A stretch of 64,000 bases of DNA from Nepenthes gracilis (GCA_033239525.1 BSYO01000022.1:15882923-15946922); one strand, 5' to 3'; shown: positions 1 through 13,299, numbered from the stretch's first letter. Program-made: numbers and translations. Notes: generated by a model from the letters alone, not told the origin.

Positions 1-840
1 ATATTTTAAAAATTCTTTCAACGTGGCAAGTATATTAAAGATAACAAATATGGCTAATTTTGATTTAAATTTTTACATAATAAAAAATATCTATTAAAAT
101 AAAAGTAGATGACAAGAGACAAAATCAAATTTGCTAATAATTTTTTAAAAAAAAAAGGTAAAAAGATGATAATATTTTTAGAATAAAATAAAAATTGAGA
201 ATGATGATGGTAATCAAAGAGGTCCTATAGTTATTTTTTATTATTTTTATTTTTAATATATTATAAATATATAATACGTAAAAGAGACGATAAGGAGAAA
301 GGCAAATAGAGGATAGTAATGAATTAGCACCACATATTAATATTCATATTAAGCTAAAATATCTATAAATATAAGAATTTAAATAAAATTTAGAAATACA
401 AAGTAATTTTGAGTCTTTATTTGACAATTTGAATATTTTTTAATTAAGAAAAAATTAGATTAAAAAAATTTTAAAAAGGTTTTTAACTTTTTTTTTAAAA
501 GGTGTAATAATTACCAATTTATATTAATCTGTACAATATATTATGGACATAATTAATGATAGAAAGTTAACCTAATCTTTTTTTTTATTTTACTTTTTTA
601 ATTATTAGAATCTTTTTAATTATATCATAATAATTTAAATTAAATTATTAACAAATTATCAAAGCTTTTGCTCAGCATCTTACTAAATTATCAAAACCTA
701 TTAAAATTTAAAAATTAAAATAAATATATATTTATTAAATTTATTATAGATAAATAAAATATATTAACAACCTTATAAAAATAATTTCATTAAAATTTAA
801 AAAATAAAAAATAGAAATAAAATAAAGGGATCAAATATTA
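1..840. other. A+T-rich intergenic sequence
   Basis: Very A+T-rich DNA with long A and T runs and stop codons in every frame. I see no gene, no inverted repeat and no match to the islands found further along. It leads into a sharply more GC-rich segment at about 841. Confidence 0.6.
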
Positions 841-1289
841 CCGTTCGGGGAATTAATTAATCCTGCACTGTTTTCAAAAGTCTCATGACTTTACGGCTGG
901 CAAAACCAAATTTGCCCGTTACAATAAATCAAATACAAAATCTTCCCGTTGCTCAATCGTTTCACACTACAGACTGCGGAGAGGCGGAGGAGAGAGAATT
1001 CGAGATCCCCGTCGTCGTCTGCCTTGGGCTCGGCAGTCTCTTCCAATCACACGTGCCGCGCAATTCCTCCGTAATACTTCAAGCCGAAGGCAGACGAGGC
1101 CTCGTTTGATTCCGATGGCAGTTCAGCGACCAGTCGGCAGTTCAAAAGTGTCAGAGAATCGCTGATCGTGGTAGTTCTGACGGCAGTGGCGACCAGTCGG
1201 CGCCGGCATCAGATTTTCGGCAAGTAGTGTAAGGAGAGACGGAATCTGGAACGAAATATAAGAGAATCTGAAGCCACATAAGATGAGAG
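841..1289 (+). promoter_or_regulatory. GC-richer segment, possible promoter and 5' UTR of a host gene
   Basis: Base composition changes abruptly from the flanking A+T-rich DNA. The segment holds a palindromic CACGTG (G-box core, 1,050-1,055) and a CCAAT at about 1,043. The 12-base string cgaccagtcggc occurs twice, near 1,130 and 1,190. The composition resembles the 5' end of a plant gene. An open frame of 74 codons at 885-1,109 crosses part of it but looks incidental. That this is a real promoter is inference; it could also be a gene fragment cut off by the repeat block downstream. Confidence 0.35.
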
Positions 1290-1418
1290 ATGGCGGATGC
1301 GGATCGGAGTTTTGGAGATCTTCGGCTGCCGGTGCCGGTGGATTTGTTCGCTGCGCATGGGCAACGACGGGAGATAGTCAGATTGAAATATAAACAGATG
1401 CCGCTGCTATCAAAGTGA
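1290..1418 (+). CDS. Possible 42-codon first-exon reading frame, product unknown
   Basis: An ATG at 1,290 opens a 42-codon frame beginning MADADRSFGDLRLPVPVDLF and ending at a TGA (1,416-1,418). The start is preferred over the ATG at 1,283, which opens a different 36-codon frame. Codon use is mixed GC and unlike the surrounding A+T-rich DNA. A good 5' splice site (G|GTGAGT) begins at 1,420, and an alternative donor at 1,415 would remove the stop and let the frame run into a second exon. I do not recognise the protein. It may be the first exon of a host gene whose remainder was lost or displaced by the repeat block starting near 1,565. Its short length makes this weak. Confidence 0.25.
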   Translation: MADADRSFGDLRLPVPVDLFAAHGQRREIVRLKYKQMPLLSK

Positions 1419-1419
1419 G

Positions 1420-1503
1420 GTGAGTACCGTAACTTGTTTTCCTTATTTTGATATTTTAATTGCTATTTATTGATATTTGCACATTTATTGGTATTTGTTT
1501 TAG
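1420..1503 (+). other. Candidate 84-nt intron
   Basis: The segment begins with GTGAGT, is T-rich and ends in a pyrimidine-rich tract followed by AG (1,502-1,503). This is the size and composition of a minimal plant intron. A short exon-like stretch follows to about 1,560, where the A+T-rich repeat block begins. Only the sequence signals support it. Confidence 0.3.
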
Positions 1504-3271
1504 GTTACAGTGTACTGCTAAATGTATGAATAAGGATTTGTAGGAGAAAAATTAGGAGAAGTCAAAGAAAGCATGCCATAAATTATAGAAAATTATAGCA
1601 TTGGGTAATGATAAAATTAAAAATGGAGTAATCTTAAAAATAAGAGACAATACAATCAAGAAAAATTACAAAATAGAAAACTAATCTCGAAACCTTAATT
1701 TTTTTTTTATAAAAAAAATTGCAAATAAAAAAGAATGAATAAAAGCATATATAGATTTTAGAAAAATAAAATATTAAAAATTAATATTTTATAAATAAAA
1801 AAGCTGAAAAATAAAATAAATAAATAAATAAAATCAAAAAATTTAAAATAAAAGAAAAATAATAAAACAACAAAATATAAAAAAATAAAAAACAACATGA
1901 AATCAAAACATTTAGAAAGTCAAAAAATAAAAATTTGAAAAAAAGTGTAAACAATAAAAATAAACAGAAGACTAATTTTAAAAAATAATAAATAAAAGAA
2001 ATACTAATTAAAAACTTAAAATGGAAAAAGATTACAAAATGCAAATAAAAAAATTAAACTTATTAAATAGAAAATAACAAAATAAAAAAAATATAATGAA
2101 AATTGGTAAATCATCAACGGGAAAGAAAATTAATAAAAACTATAAAAGGTGAAAAATAAAAAATAAAGATAAAAAGAAAAAAATTTAAAAATCAAATCAT
2201 AAAATACTATAAAATATGAAAGATCAAAAACAAAATGAAAATAGAAAGAAAAAGAAAAAATAATGACATAATAATTTAAAATATAATAAGTAAAAAAGTG
2301 GACGAAAAAAAACATAATCTAAAACTTAAAAAATAAAAACAAAGCACAAAATGTTTGGAAATAAGATTAGAATAGAAAATTTTATGAGAAAAAAAATAAT
2401 TTAAAAAGAAAATATAAGACGTAAATTTAAAATAAAAAATAATAATATTTAAAAAAAAATTTGTAAAAAAAAAAACAAAATTAAACATCATATAAAAATA
2501 AAAATATCAAAAAAAAATTATTAGGTTAAAAATAAGAAATTAAAAAAAATTAATAAATTATTATAAAATAAAGATAAATTAAAACACTAAAAAAGAATAA
2601 AATAATAAATAAAAATAAATGAAAATTAAAGAAGATAAGAAAAATAAATAATAAAAATATAAAAAAATTAAAAAATATAATAAAAAATGAGAAATGAAAC
2701 AGAAATTTTATTTGTAATTTTTTAAATTTTAATATTTAATTTTATCTTTTTTCTCTTTATTTGTTTTCTTTTAATTCTTCTATAATTTTTTTATTACATA
2801 ATATTTATTTTTTAAAATTTTTTTATTTCTTTAAATTTTACTTTTTATATATCTTTCATATTTAAGATTTTTTTTTATTTTAGCTTTTTGTTTATATTTG
2901 TTAGTTTGTATTTTCATTTTTTATCCTTATGACCTTTAAATTTTTTATATCGTAATTTTAATTTTATTTCTCGTATGATTTATATTTTTTTATTTTACTT
3001 TATATATTTTTTATGTTTAGTTTTCTATCAATTTATTTTATTATTTTATTTAAATAAATTTTAAAAATAATAAAGTAAACTTAAATAACTCAAATATTAA
3101 ATATTAAAAATGTAAAAACTAATAAGAAAATAAGTAAAAATAAAATATAAAAATTTTTAAAGCAAAAATATGAAAACATTTTAAAAATAAGATTGTCGAA
3201 TGATAAAAATATAAATAAAATAGAAAATTTTAAAAATAAGAGATCATTTAAAAATAGTAGAAACACTAATA

Positions 3272-3688
3272 AAGTAAAAGATGAAAAAAGTAAAAAGAGG
3301 ACAATGAAAAAATTAAAATAAAAAAAAATAAAATAAGAAACAAAAAAATATAAAAAGGGAAAATTAAAATGAAAAGAATAATGAAAAATAAAGAATAAAA
3401 TATAAAAATAAAGTAAAAGATGAAAAAAGTAAAAAGAGGACAATGAAAAAATTAAAATAAAAAAAAATAAAATAAGAAACAAAAAAATATAAAAAGGGAA
3501 AATTAAAATGAAAAGAATAATGAAAAATAAAGAATAAAATATAAAAATAAAGTAAAAGATGAAAAAAGTAAAAAGAGGACAATGAAAAAATTAAAATAAA
3601 AAAAAATAAAATAAGAAACAAAAAATATAAAAAGGGAAAATTAAAATGAAAAGAATAATGAAAAATAAAGAATAAAATATAAAAATAG
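3272..3688 (+). repeat. Three-copy 139-bp tandem repeat
   Basis: The string aagtaaaaga followed by tgaaaaaagtaaaaagagga starts at 3,272, 3,411 and 3,550, giving a 139-bp period. The copies are nearly identical except for one or two A-run length differences. This indicates recent local duplication, or replication slippage, inside an otherwise diverged A+T-rich arm. Confidence 0.8.
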
Positions 3689-3842
3689 AAAATAGAAAAA
3701 GATAAAATAGTAAAATATAAAAAATAGAAAAGTGAAGAGAATAACAAAAAAATTTATAAGAAAGGAAAATAACTAAAAAATAAATAAATAATTATAAATT
3801 TATAATTAAAGATAATAAAATTTAGAAAAAGAAAGATTTTGT

Positions 3843-3995
3843 GAAAAATAAAAGGTTATGTATTTATGGATTTAGATTATCGAGTGGATTAGATGGCCAC
3901 ATTAGTCGAGAGTCAGAATGAAAATGGGTTTGGTCTTCGTTATTCTAAATCTAAATCCTACACACTATAATAAATAAATAAAAGATAAGAGAAAT
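3843..3995 (+). repeat. Remnant of an island left end
   Basis: About 150 bp match the left boundary of the full islands: the aaaaggt-tatg start, the tagattagatg-type motif and the cttcgttattctaaa stretch. After about 3,990 it passes straight into a T-rich arm, so about 1.4 kb of island is missing, probably through deletion between the palindromic arms. Confidence 0.55.
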
Positions 3996-5734
3996 GCATA
4001 ATTTTGTCATATTTTTATTTTTCTAAGATGTTTAATTTGATTTTTTATTAAATTTGTTTTTTCAAAATTTCATTATTTTTGATTTTAGATTTACATATTA
4101 TATTTTCTTTTCAAATTGTTTTTCTTCCTCATAAAATTTTCTATTCTAATTTTATTTCTCATTTTCTTCCTTCTTTGACATTTTGTGCGTTGTTTTTATT
4201 TTTAAAGTTTTATATTGTGTTTTTTTTTTCTTTTTAATCCACTTTTTATTTATTATATTTTAAATTTTTATGTCGTTTTTTTCTGTTTCATTTTTTTTCA
4301 ATTTATTTTTGATCTTTCATTTTTTAGAGCATTTGATGATTTGATTTTTATAATTTTCTGTATTTATCTTTCTTATTTATTTTTCAGGTTTTATTTTCAG
4401 TTTTCTAATGACTTTCTTTGTGATTTATGATTTCTCAATTTTCATTATATGAAAATTAAAATGAAGATGAAATCAAAATATAAAAAGTCAAAAAATAAAA
4501 AATAAGGAGAAAAAAAGTGTAAAAAATAAAAATAACTGAAAGACTAATTTTAAAAACAATAAATAAAAGAAATTATATTTAAAAACATAAATCAAAAAAT
4601 ATTACAAAATGCAAATGAAAAAAATATTAAAGTTATTAAATAAAAAAAATAAAAAAATAAAAAATTACGATGAAAATTGATAAATCATTAATAAGAAAAA
4701 AAAATCATTAAAAGGAAAAAAATATAAAAATCATTAAAAAGCAAGATAAAAAGAAAACATTTAAAAATCAAATCATGAAATGTTGTAAAATGTGAAAGAT
4801 GAAAAAAAAAAAAATTGAAAAGGAAAAAATAATCACATAAATAATTAAAATATAATGAATAGAAAGCATGTGGAAAGTGAACTAAAATCATAATATAATA
4901 CTTTAAAAATAGAATGCTAAACTTTTATGAGAAAAGAATGAGAAATAAAATTAGAATTGCAAATTTTATGAGAAAGAAAAATAATTTAAAAAGAACATAC
5001 AATATGTAAATTTAGGAAAAAAATTTGTAAAAATATAAAATCAAAACATCTTAGGAAAAACAATATATGAAAAATAATTTTTAAGGTGAAAAATAAGAAA
5101 ATTAAAAAAAAAAACAAATCATTATAAAATAAAGATAAAATAAAATACTGAAAAAGAATAAAATAACATATAAAAAAACTAGGAAATTAAAGATGATAAG
5201 AAAGATAAAGAATAAAAAATATCAAAATAAATAAATAAACTCATAATAAGATATAAATATGGGAAATAAAAAATAAATTTTGTTTGTAATTTTTAAACTT
5301 TAATATTTATTTTTAATTTCGTTTCTTTATTGGTTTGCTTTTTAAAATTTTTTGAGGTTAAATATTTTATTTTAATTTTTTTAATTCATTTCCTTTATTC
5401 TGTCATACATATTTTGTCAAATTTCTTTATTTTTTTAAAGTTTATTTTTTAGGTATCTTTTTTATTTAAGATTTTATTTATTTTGTTCTTTATTTATATT
5501 TGTCACTATGTACTTTTTTGTATCCTTTTGCCATTTTAAATTTTTTATATTGTAATTTTATTTTATTTCTTATATAATTTTTATTTTTTTAATTTTACTT
5601 TAATATATATTTTTTATATTTAGTTTGTTATCAATTTATTTTATTTTTTATTTTTCAATTTTAAAAATTTAGAAAAAAATATAGAAATTTTTTTATAAGT
5701 AATGATAATAAAATTTAGAAAAAATTTTGTTAAA

Positions 5735-7245
5735 AATAAAAGGTGATGTGCTTCTGAATTCAGATTTTTGAATAGATTAGATGACCGCATTACTCGAAAG
5801 TCCAATCAAAAATGAATTTTGTCTTCATTATTCTAAACCTATAATAAATAAATAAGAGGTAAGTGGAATACGAAATTTTCTAATCAGTATGTCCTTCAAC
5901 GCTTAAATTACCGATCTTTCTTTACAAAAGAAAAAGATGTGAGGAAATAAATGTATAAAATATAATTATTTGGGGATTAAGTATTTGATGCAGAATTGAG
6001 CTCCGTTAGGTGCGCTTTATTAGAATGATCAACTTTGAAGTGTTGTATTGGTTAGGAGAATAGCTTTTTCAGTATTGCACTTGTATATAAGAGTGGCTTT
6101 GTTTGTTTAAATATTTTTCAATCTAGATGTTCCTCTATTGGGGCCGCTATTTCCTTTAGAGGAGATGGGGTATTTAAACTAGGGGTGCTGGTTTGGCCAT
6201 CCTTATACGTTATTGCTCCACAGTTATAATTAGCGTTACTTATATAACCTCTGCTATATTTAATGTCTTAATAATCATAAGGAGTGGCGTCACTTGTATA
6301 AAAATCGCCTGCATTTATCGGTTGGATTGTCGTCATTTCTGATCGTTGAATTTGATACAGTAATTATTGGGTCGGATTAGGTCATGCCGTTTAGGTTAAC
6401 TATCGTGCCTTTTGGATCTTGGTCTCAAAGGGTTTCTGCTTTCCTCCCTAATCAAAATCAGGAACAGTTCTCTTAAGAGTTGTTGAAGAGTCAATTCCCT
6501 GAAACGAACGGGAGAGGAAGAAACTTCCGTCCAGTTAGAGTCTAAGACAATGCTCTTCAGAACTGTTATAGAGAGAATTGCCCAATATAGGTTCGAAGAG
6601 GAAGAAATCGCCCTCCAATACCTAAGGCGTTATTACAACAATAAGGGTCTGATTTTTTGCCAGACAAAAAAGAGAAAATCTAAAGTGAATTCACATATAA
6701 AAGATGGGAACCAAGGCTGACGCTAGGTGCATCCTCTCATAACTGTAAAGTTGTAACATCCAATGACGACCAAACCAGCACCCCTAATATAAATACACCC
6801 TCTCTTCCACAAAAAAATGGGGATCCCAATAGATGAACATCCAAACAAAAAAATACTCGAACAAAAAACGCCACTCTTATATACAAGTACAATACTGAAA
6901 AAATCATTCTCCCAACTGGTGCAACAATTCAAAGCCACTCACTCCAACAAAGCACATCTAATGGAGGTTTATCCTCCATCAAATACTTAATTCCTAAACA
7001 ATTGCATATTATGTATTTATTTCCTCACATATTTCTCTTTCATATAGAAATATTACTAATTTGAGTGTCAAAGACATACTGATAAGTAAACTTTGTACTT
7101 CTCTTATCTCTTATTCATTTATTGTACCGTGTAGGATCTAGGATTAGAATAATGAAGTCCAAACCAATTTTCGATTGGACTCTCAAGTAATTCGGTCATC
7201 TAATTCATTTGATAATTTAAATTCAGAAATATATCACCTTTTATT
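5735..7245 (+). mobile_element. Island 2: palindromic-ended repeat element, no transposase
   Basis: The left 460 bp (5,740-6,200) recur as the reverse complement at 6,770-7,235. Both ends carry the ggtgat boundary, the 'cttgtatataagagtggc' stretch, the 'ctattgggg' stretch and a 'gtatttaaa/tataaatac' TATA-like motif. The unique centre (6,200-6,770) contains 'gaaacgaacgggagagga', which is conserved in islands 3, 5, 6 and 7. The homology of the arms continues into the A+T-rich spacers on both sides. I find no transposase or long coding frame. It resembles a foldback or Mutator-like non-autonomous element, but target-site duplications are not definable in the A+T-rich flanks. Confidence 0.6.
6690..6710 (+). 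promoter_or_regulatory. Conserved TATA-like motif in the island centre
   Basis: The string gaattcacatataaaaga is kept in island 2 and, with few changes, in island 3 (about 10,397) and on the minus strand in islands 5 (24,043), 6 (28,008) and 7 (30,973). It looks like a TATA box, and being in all five copies shows that it belongs to the element. No transcript is evident. Confidence 0.25.
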
Positions 7246-9404
7246 TCTAACGAATTTTTTTTTGAATTTTATTATCTTTAATTATAAGTTAAAATTTCTT
7301 CATCTATTTTTAAATTGTTTCTCTTTATTTAAATGTTTTCTTATTTATTCATTAATCTCTATGCTTTCATATTTTTTATATTTTAGGTTTTTGTCTTTTT
7401 TTTATTATTCATTTTTATATTTTATTATTTCATTTTTATTCTATTTCCCTTTAATTTTCCATTTTTTATATTTTTTATTTCTTATTTTGAATATATTTTT
7501 TTTAATTTTTTAATTCTCCACTTTTTATTTTTTCTTCTTTTACTTCATTAAGTTTTTTACTATTTTTATATGTTTTTTTCTTCATATTTTTTATTTAATT
7601 TATCTTTTTGTCTTTTAACATTCTTTTTTTTTTTAAATATTTCTTTCACATTTTGTTTGTTTTAAGAAATTTTATATTTTATTTTCACTTATTATTGTAT
7701 TAGTTTTTTCATTTTTAATATTTAGTATTATAGTTTTTTAATTATAATTTAATATAATAAATTTATATTTTTAAAATTTTAAATTATTTAAATAAACTGT
7801 TTTACTTTTTTCTATTTTTTATTTTTATATTTTATTGTTTTATTTTCATTATTCCTTTCATTTTATTATATTTTCTTTTCAAATTATTTTTCTTTCTCAT
7901 AAAACTTTCTATTCTAATTTTATTTCTCATTTTCTTCCTTCTTTAACATTTTGCGCTTTGTTTTTATTTTTAAAGTTTTATATTATGTTTTTTTCTTTCT
8001 AATCCACTTTTATTTATTATATTTTAAATTTTTATGTCATTATTTTTTCTGTTTCATTTTTTTTCAATTTATTTTTGATCTTTCATTTTTAGAGCATTTG
8101 ATGATTTGATTTTTATAATTTTCTCTTTTTATCTTTCTTTTTTATTTTTCATCTTTAAAAAAAATAAAAAATAATGAAAAAAGTGTAAAAAAAAAAAACT
8201 AGAAGACTAATTTTAAAAACAAAAAATAAAAGAAGTTCTATTTAAAAACATAAAATGAAAAAATATTACAAAATGAAAATGAAAAAAATATTAAAGATAT
8301 TAAATAAAAATTAAAAAAATAATAAATTACAATGAAAATTGATAAATCATTAATAAGAAAGAAAATCATTAAAAAAAGAAAATAAAAGTTAAAAAATTAA
8401 AGAGAAAAAAAAAAGAAAAAATTTAAAAATCACATCATGAAATGTTGTAAAATAGGAAAGGTGAAAAAAATAAAAAAAATGAAAAGAAAAAAATAATCAT
8501 ATAAATAATTAAAATATAATAAATAGAAACCACGTGAAAAATGAAATAAAATCATAATATAATACTTTAAAAATAGAATGCTAAAATTTTATGAGAAGAG
8601 AGTTAGAAAAAAAATTAGAATTACAAATTTTATGAAAAAGAAAAATAATTTAAAAAGAACATACAACTTGTAAATTTAAAATAAAAAATAATAAAATTTA
8701 GGAAAAAAATTTGTAAAAATATAAAATCAAAACACCTTAGAAAAAAAATATATCTAAGAATAATTTATAAGGTGAAAAATAAGAAAAAAAATAACAAATT
8801 ATTGTAAAATAAAGATAAAATAAAATACTTAAAAAGAATAAAATAACATATAAAAAAAAACTAGAAAGTTAAAGATGATAAGAAAGATAAAGAGTAAAAA
8901 ATATCAAAATAAATAAAGAAACTAATAAGATAAATATGAGAAATAAAAAATAAATTTTGTTTGTACTTTTTAAATTTTAATATTTATTTTTAACTTTGTT
9001 TCTTTATTAGTTTGCTTTTTAAAATTTTTTGAGGCTAAATATTTTATTTTAATTTTTTTATTCTTTTCTTTTATTATGTTATATATATTTTGTCAAACTA
9101 TTTTATTTCTTTAAAATATATTTTTTATGTATCTTTTTTATTTAAGGTTTTATTTATTTTTTTCTTTATTTATATTTGTCACTATGTACTTTTGGTATCC
9201 TTTTGCCATTTTAATTTTTTTATATTGTAATTTTATTTTATTTCTTTATGATTTTTATTTTTTTAATTTTTCTTTCATATATTTTTTTTATAGTTAGTTT
9301 GTTATTAATTTAATTTATTTTTTATTTCTCAATTTTAAAAATTTAGAAATTTTTTTTATAATTAATGATAATAAAATGTAGAAAAAAATTTTGTTATAAA
9401 CAAA
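7246..9404. repeat. A+T-rich palindromic spacer between islands 2 and 3
   Basis: The order is T-rich (7,246-8,150), A-rich (8,155-8,940), T-rich (8,950-9,345), A-rich (9,350-9,404). The T-rich part with ctttctcataaaactttcta at about 7,900 recurs reverse-complemented at about 8,600 (aaattttatg-aaaaagaaaa), so a long hairpin is possible. No gene. Confidence 0.6.
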
Positions 9405-10962
9405 CGGTGATGCGTTTTTTAATTCAGATTTTTGAGTAGAGTAGATGACCACATTACTTGAAAGTTCGATAAAAAATGGATTTGGTTTTCGTTATTCTAA
9501 ACCTGGATCCTACAGTCTACAATAAAAAAATAAAAAGTAAGAGGATTACGAAATTTCTTTTTGGTATGTCGTTCGATACTCTAGTTACTGATCTTCCTAT
9601 ATGAAAGAGAAAGATATGAGAAAATAAATGTATAAAATATAATTGTTTGGGGATTAAGTATTTGGTGAAAGATTGAGCTCCGTTAGGTGTGCTTTGTTAG
9701 AGTGATCGACTTTGAAGCGTTGCACTGGTTGGGAGAATGACTTTTTTAGTATTACACTTGTATATAAGAGTGACTTTAAATATTTTTAATCTGAATGTTT
9801 CTCTATTGGGACCCCCATTTCCTGTGGAGGAGATGGGGTATTTAAATTAGAGGTGTTGTTTGACCATCCTTATACGTTATTACTCCACAGTTATAATTAG
9901 CGTTACTTATGTAACCGCCGTTACGTTTAATGTCTTGATAATCATGAGGAGGGGCGTCACTTGTATAAAAACTGCCTGCATTTATTGGTTGGGTTGTCAT
10001 CATTTCTGATCGTTGAATTTGATACAGTAATTATCGGTAACAATCCATTGATTATTCATAAATGCCTATTTGTTATGGGTTGGATCAAATCATGCCGCTT
10101 AGGTTAACTGTCGCGCCTTTTGGTTCTTGAGCTCAAAGGGGTCTTCTGCTTTCCTCCCCGATTAGAACCGGGAATAGTTTTCTTAAGAGTTGTTGAAGAG
10201 TCAATTCTCTGAAACGAACGGGAGAGGAGGAAACTTTCCTCCAGTCATAGTCTAAGACAATACCCTTCAAAACTGTTGTAGAGAGAACTGTCCAATATAG
10301 GTTCGGAGAGGAAGAAACTGCTCTCTAATACCTAAGGCCTTACTACAACAATAAGGGCCTAGTTTTTGGCCGGACGAAAAAGAGAAAACCTAAGGTGAAT
10401 TCACATATAAAAGAAAGAAATCAAGGCAGACGTTAGACGCATCCTCTCATAGCTGTAAAGTCGTAACGCCTAATGACGGCCAAACTGGCACCCATAATAT
10501 AAATATACCATCTCCTCCATAGAAAATGGGGACCCCAATAGATGAACATTTAAATCGAAAAATACTCAAACAAATAAAGCCATTATTATATACAAGTACA
10601 ATATTAAAAAAGTTACTCTCTCAACCAGTGCAACATTTCAAAGCCACTAACTCTAATAACGCACATCTAACGGAGGTTTATCCTCCATCAAATATTTAAT
10701 CACTAAACAATTGCATATTATGCATTTACTTTCTCACATATTTCTCTTTCATATAAAAAGATCACTAATTTGAGTGTCAAAGGACAGACCGATAAGTAAA
10801 TCCCATACACCACTTACTTCTTACTCATTTATTGTACCGTGTAGGATTCAAGTTTAGAATAATGAAGTCTAAACCAATTTTCGATTGGCCTTTTGAGTAA
10901 TGCAGTCATCTAATCCATTTGATAATTTGAATCCAGAAATATATCACCTTTTATTTTTAACA
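9405..10962 (+). mobile_element. Island 3: palindromic-ended repeat element
   Basis: Same architecture and orientation as the island at 5,735, with an inverted-end pair of about 460 bp and a centre of about 600 bp. It keeps a segment near 10,035-10,085 (taacaatccattgattattc) that is missing from island 2, so island 2 has a small deletion. No transposase and no long coding frame. The right arm runs into the assembly gap. Confidence 0.6.
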
Positions 10963-11251
10963 AATTTGTTTTTCTAAATTTTATTATCTTTAATTATAAA
11001 TTTTAAAATTTTCATCTATTTTTAAATTATTTTCTCTTTTTTAAATATTTTCTTATTTATTTATTATTCTCTATGCTTTTCTATTTTTTATATTTTAGGT
11101 TTTTATCTTTTTTTATTTTTTATTTTTATATTTTATTATTTCATTTTCAATCTTTTTTCCTTTAATTTTTCATTTGCTATATTTTTTATTTCTTATTATA
11201 TATAGATATATATTTATTTAATTTTTTATTTTCCTCTTTTTATTTTTTTCT

Positions 11252-11351
11252 NNNNNNNNNNNNNNNNNNNNNNNNNNNNNNNNNNNNNNNNNNNNNNNNN
11301 NNNNNNNNNNNNNNNNNNNNNNNNNNNNNNNNNNNNNNNNNNNNNNNNNNN
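11252..11351. other. Assembly gap, 100 Ns
   Basis: Exactly 100 N bases, the usual placeholder for a gap of unknown length. It lies inside the right arm of the island that ends at 10,962; sequence to its right is unrelated GT-rich DNA. The joined order is therefore not proven by sequence. Confidence 0.99.
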
Positions 11352-11451
11352 GTGTGTGTTGGTGTGTGAGTGCCCGCAGATTGCTGCCATGAGAGTGTGT
11401 GTGAGGTTTGTGAGGTGGCAGCTTTGCTTCCATACATGTGTGGGAGTGCAG

Positions 11452-11488
<37 letters not shown>
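11452..11488. repeat. (TG)n(TA)n microsatellite
   Basis: A short GT run followed by 14 uninterrupted TA units. The preceding 100 bases are also GT-rich. Confidence 0.95.
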
Positions 11489-11489
<1 letters not shown>

Positions 11490-12859
11490 GAATGTATTGG
11501 ATATATGTATATTAATATGTGAATATATGTGTATGTATGAGAATAAAGATGGTAAAGAGCATGGAGGACATTTATAGTTTGTATAGGTTGAATTTAGATA
11601 TATATATTGGCCTGTGTTTGGAGTTATGTATGGATATTGATTTTATGAAGAAATCAATATTGCTAATTGTTTAATTGGAACCATGTAAAATTAATTGGGG
11701 ATGGAATTTGAATAACAATGTTGGCTTTAGTTGTAGGCATCGCTCCGGAACAGAACGGAAGGTAGTTGCATAGTTGAATCAAGCAAAATAAATTATATCT
11801 TGGTTTTGGAATAAATTCCTTTATGGTAGATTTGATGGCGTGAGTATGGTCGTTGTCAGTACTGAATGACAATTCCATCGTTATAGCTGCAAAGCTTTCT
11901 TTGCGTTGCAATTGATCACGTGACTGTTGAGATTATTGACTTTCTACGGTTAAGGTTGAGGAGAGTGTGTGAAAATATTAAGGTAGTTAGTCGAATGGGA
12001 GGCTACGGTACCTTATTGTGGTTTATGCTTGTCCGATACTGATTTTCGTATCCTGATGGTGTTGAGGTACATTGCTTAGAGTGGTGGGATGCTTATGACT
12101 ATGTGACCATCGTAGATCATGATATCAAGGATATCATAGCGGGAGATAGTAGGTTTGACGTATGAGATATCTTCCGTACCTGGTAGAGTCGGAAGATGAG
12201 CATGATGTGCATGCTCGGGAGACATCTGTACTTTGTTTGGCAGAATCTCTGTGGACCATGGATTTTGGTCGAGGTCAAACTTGCGAGTATCAGGTAGCCC
12301 ATGCAAGTACCTAGCTGTTGGGGGGATATATGCAACTTTTGGTTCACATTGGCGGAATAAGATCCATGAGTCTTCTTGTGATATTATGTGATTGTGAGTA
12401 CCTCATGAGTTGTTGGCAGTATCCTTGTGTTGGATCCTGTGGTATCTGGGTTCAGTGGAATCCATGTTCGTTATCGTTATAATTATGCCGGTCGTTCTCG
12501 CTGACATATTATTATGATTATATCGGCTATAATCAATTCTAGCCATTCTATTGCAAGTCTGATATTTCTGGCTATAGCGACAATTCTAGTGTAGAAAGGT
12601 AGTGATCTTAAAGCACATTCTTGTCCCTCAAAAGTACATTAACTGTGAGCAAGAATCCATATTTCTTCATCAGAAATAACACAATTCTTGATTAGCATTT
12701 TGCTGTCCTAGGTTCTTGAGTTCGCTCTAAAATTCTTGAGCTCTTGAAGTAGTAAAGGTTTACTATAGCTTGTGACGCCAGCACACAATTCAACAAGCAT
12801 AATTTATACTTATTCTTGAAAATCTTTTTGTGCTATTAAACCTTACACAAAATTTTAAA
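11489..12859. other. Unclassified sequence without a recognisable gene
   Basis: Mixed-composition DNA. Overlapping minus-strand frames of 76-82 codons (11,663-11,911; 12,076-12,347) show no motif I recognise and no support from splice-like boundaries. It could be decayed retroelement internal sequence. Confidence 0.5.
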
Positions 12860-13299
12860 AAGGAAAATTTTAATCATTGTCGGCCAACTTGCGCTGACCG
12901 AAAACAAAATAAGAAAAGTACATCGGCTTAAGACGGATCAAGTTAGGCCTTAAGAACTCCGGATTTGGGATAAGAAGAAGTCCGATTTCATTGGTAAAAT
13001 TCTAGTCCAATTTCTGATGAAAAGAAGTCCGGATTTCCTTGATAAAACGGGTTCGAATTTCCTTAATAAATCAAAGTCCGATTTTTGGTAAAAAGAACCC
13101 GGATCGGGGAATGTGGTCCGGATTTCATGGAAAAAGAAGTCCGGATTTCCCGTGATTAAGAGCTCGCATTTGACACTAAAACCTACCCTCGGATTTCCCA
13201 TTAAAAAACAAGTCGCCCTCGGGAGCAGATTTTGAAATCAAAAGTTGTTCAAGAAAGTGAAGGAGCCGAGTAATGACTCATGACGCTGGGAACACACGA

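Larger units (their letters stand above)
1565..11251 (+). repeat. A+T-rich higher-order repeat block 1
   Basis: About 9.7 kb in which strands are purine- or pyrimidine-segregated over hundreds of bases (A/G-rich 1,580-2,700, T-rich 2,710-3,060, A-rich 3,080-3,840, and so on). More normal-composition islands punctuate it: a remnant at 3,843, full copies at 5,735 and 9,405, the two full copies 3.67 kb apart. Spacer sequences recur on the opposite strand both inside the block and in block 2 (23,385-34,168). The block is cut by the assembly gap. Open frames of up to 130 codons here are low-complexity F/L/Y/I strings and are not genes. Confidence 0.75.

Noticed and set aside
1781..3747. Several minus-strand open frames of 60-130 codons in the A+T-rich blocks
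   Set aside because: They are F/L/Y/I low-complexity strings from T-rich DNA, overlap in several frames, and vary in length with the repeat units.
11218..11437. Minus-strand frames crossing the N gap
   Set aside because: Most of the frame is unknown sequence; the rest is a translation of GT-rich repeats.
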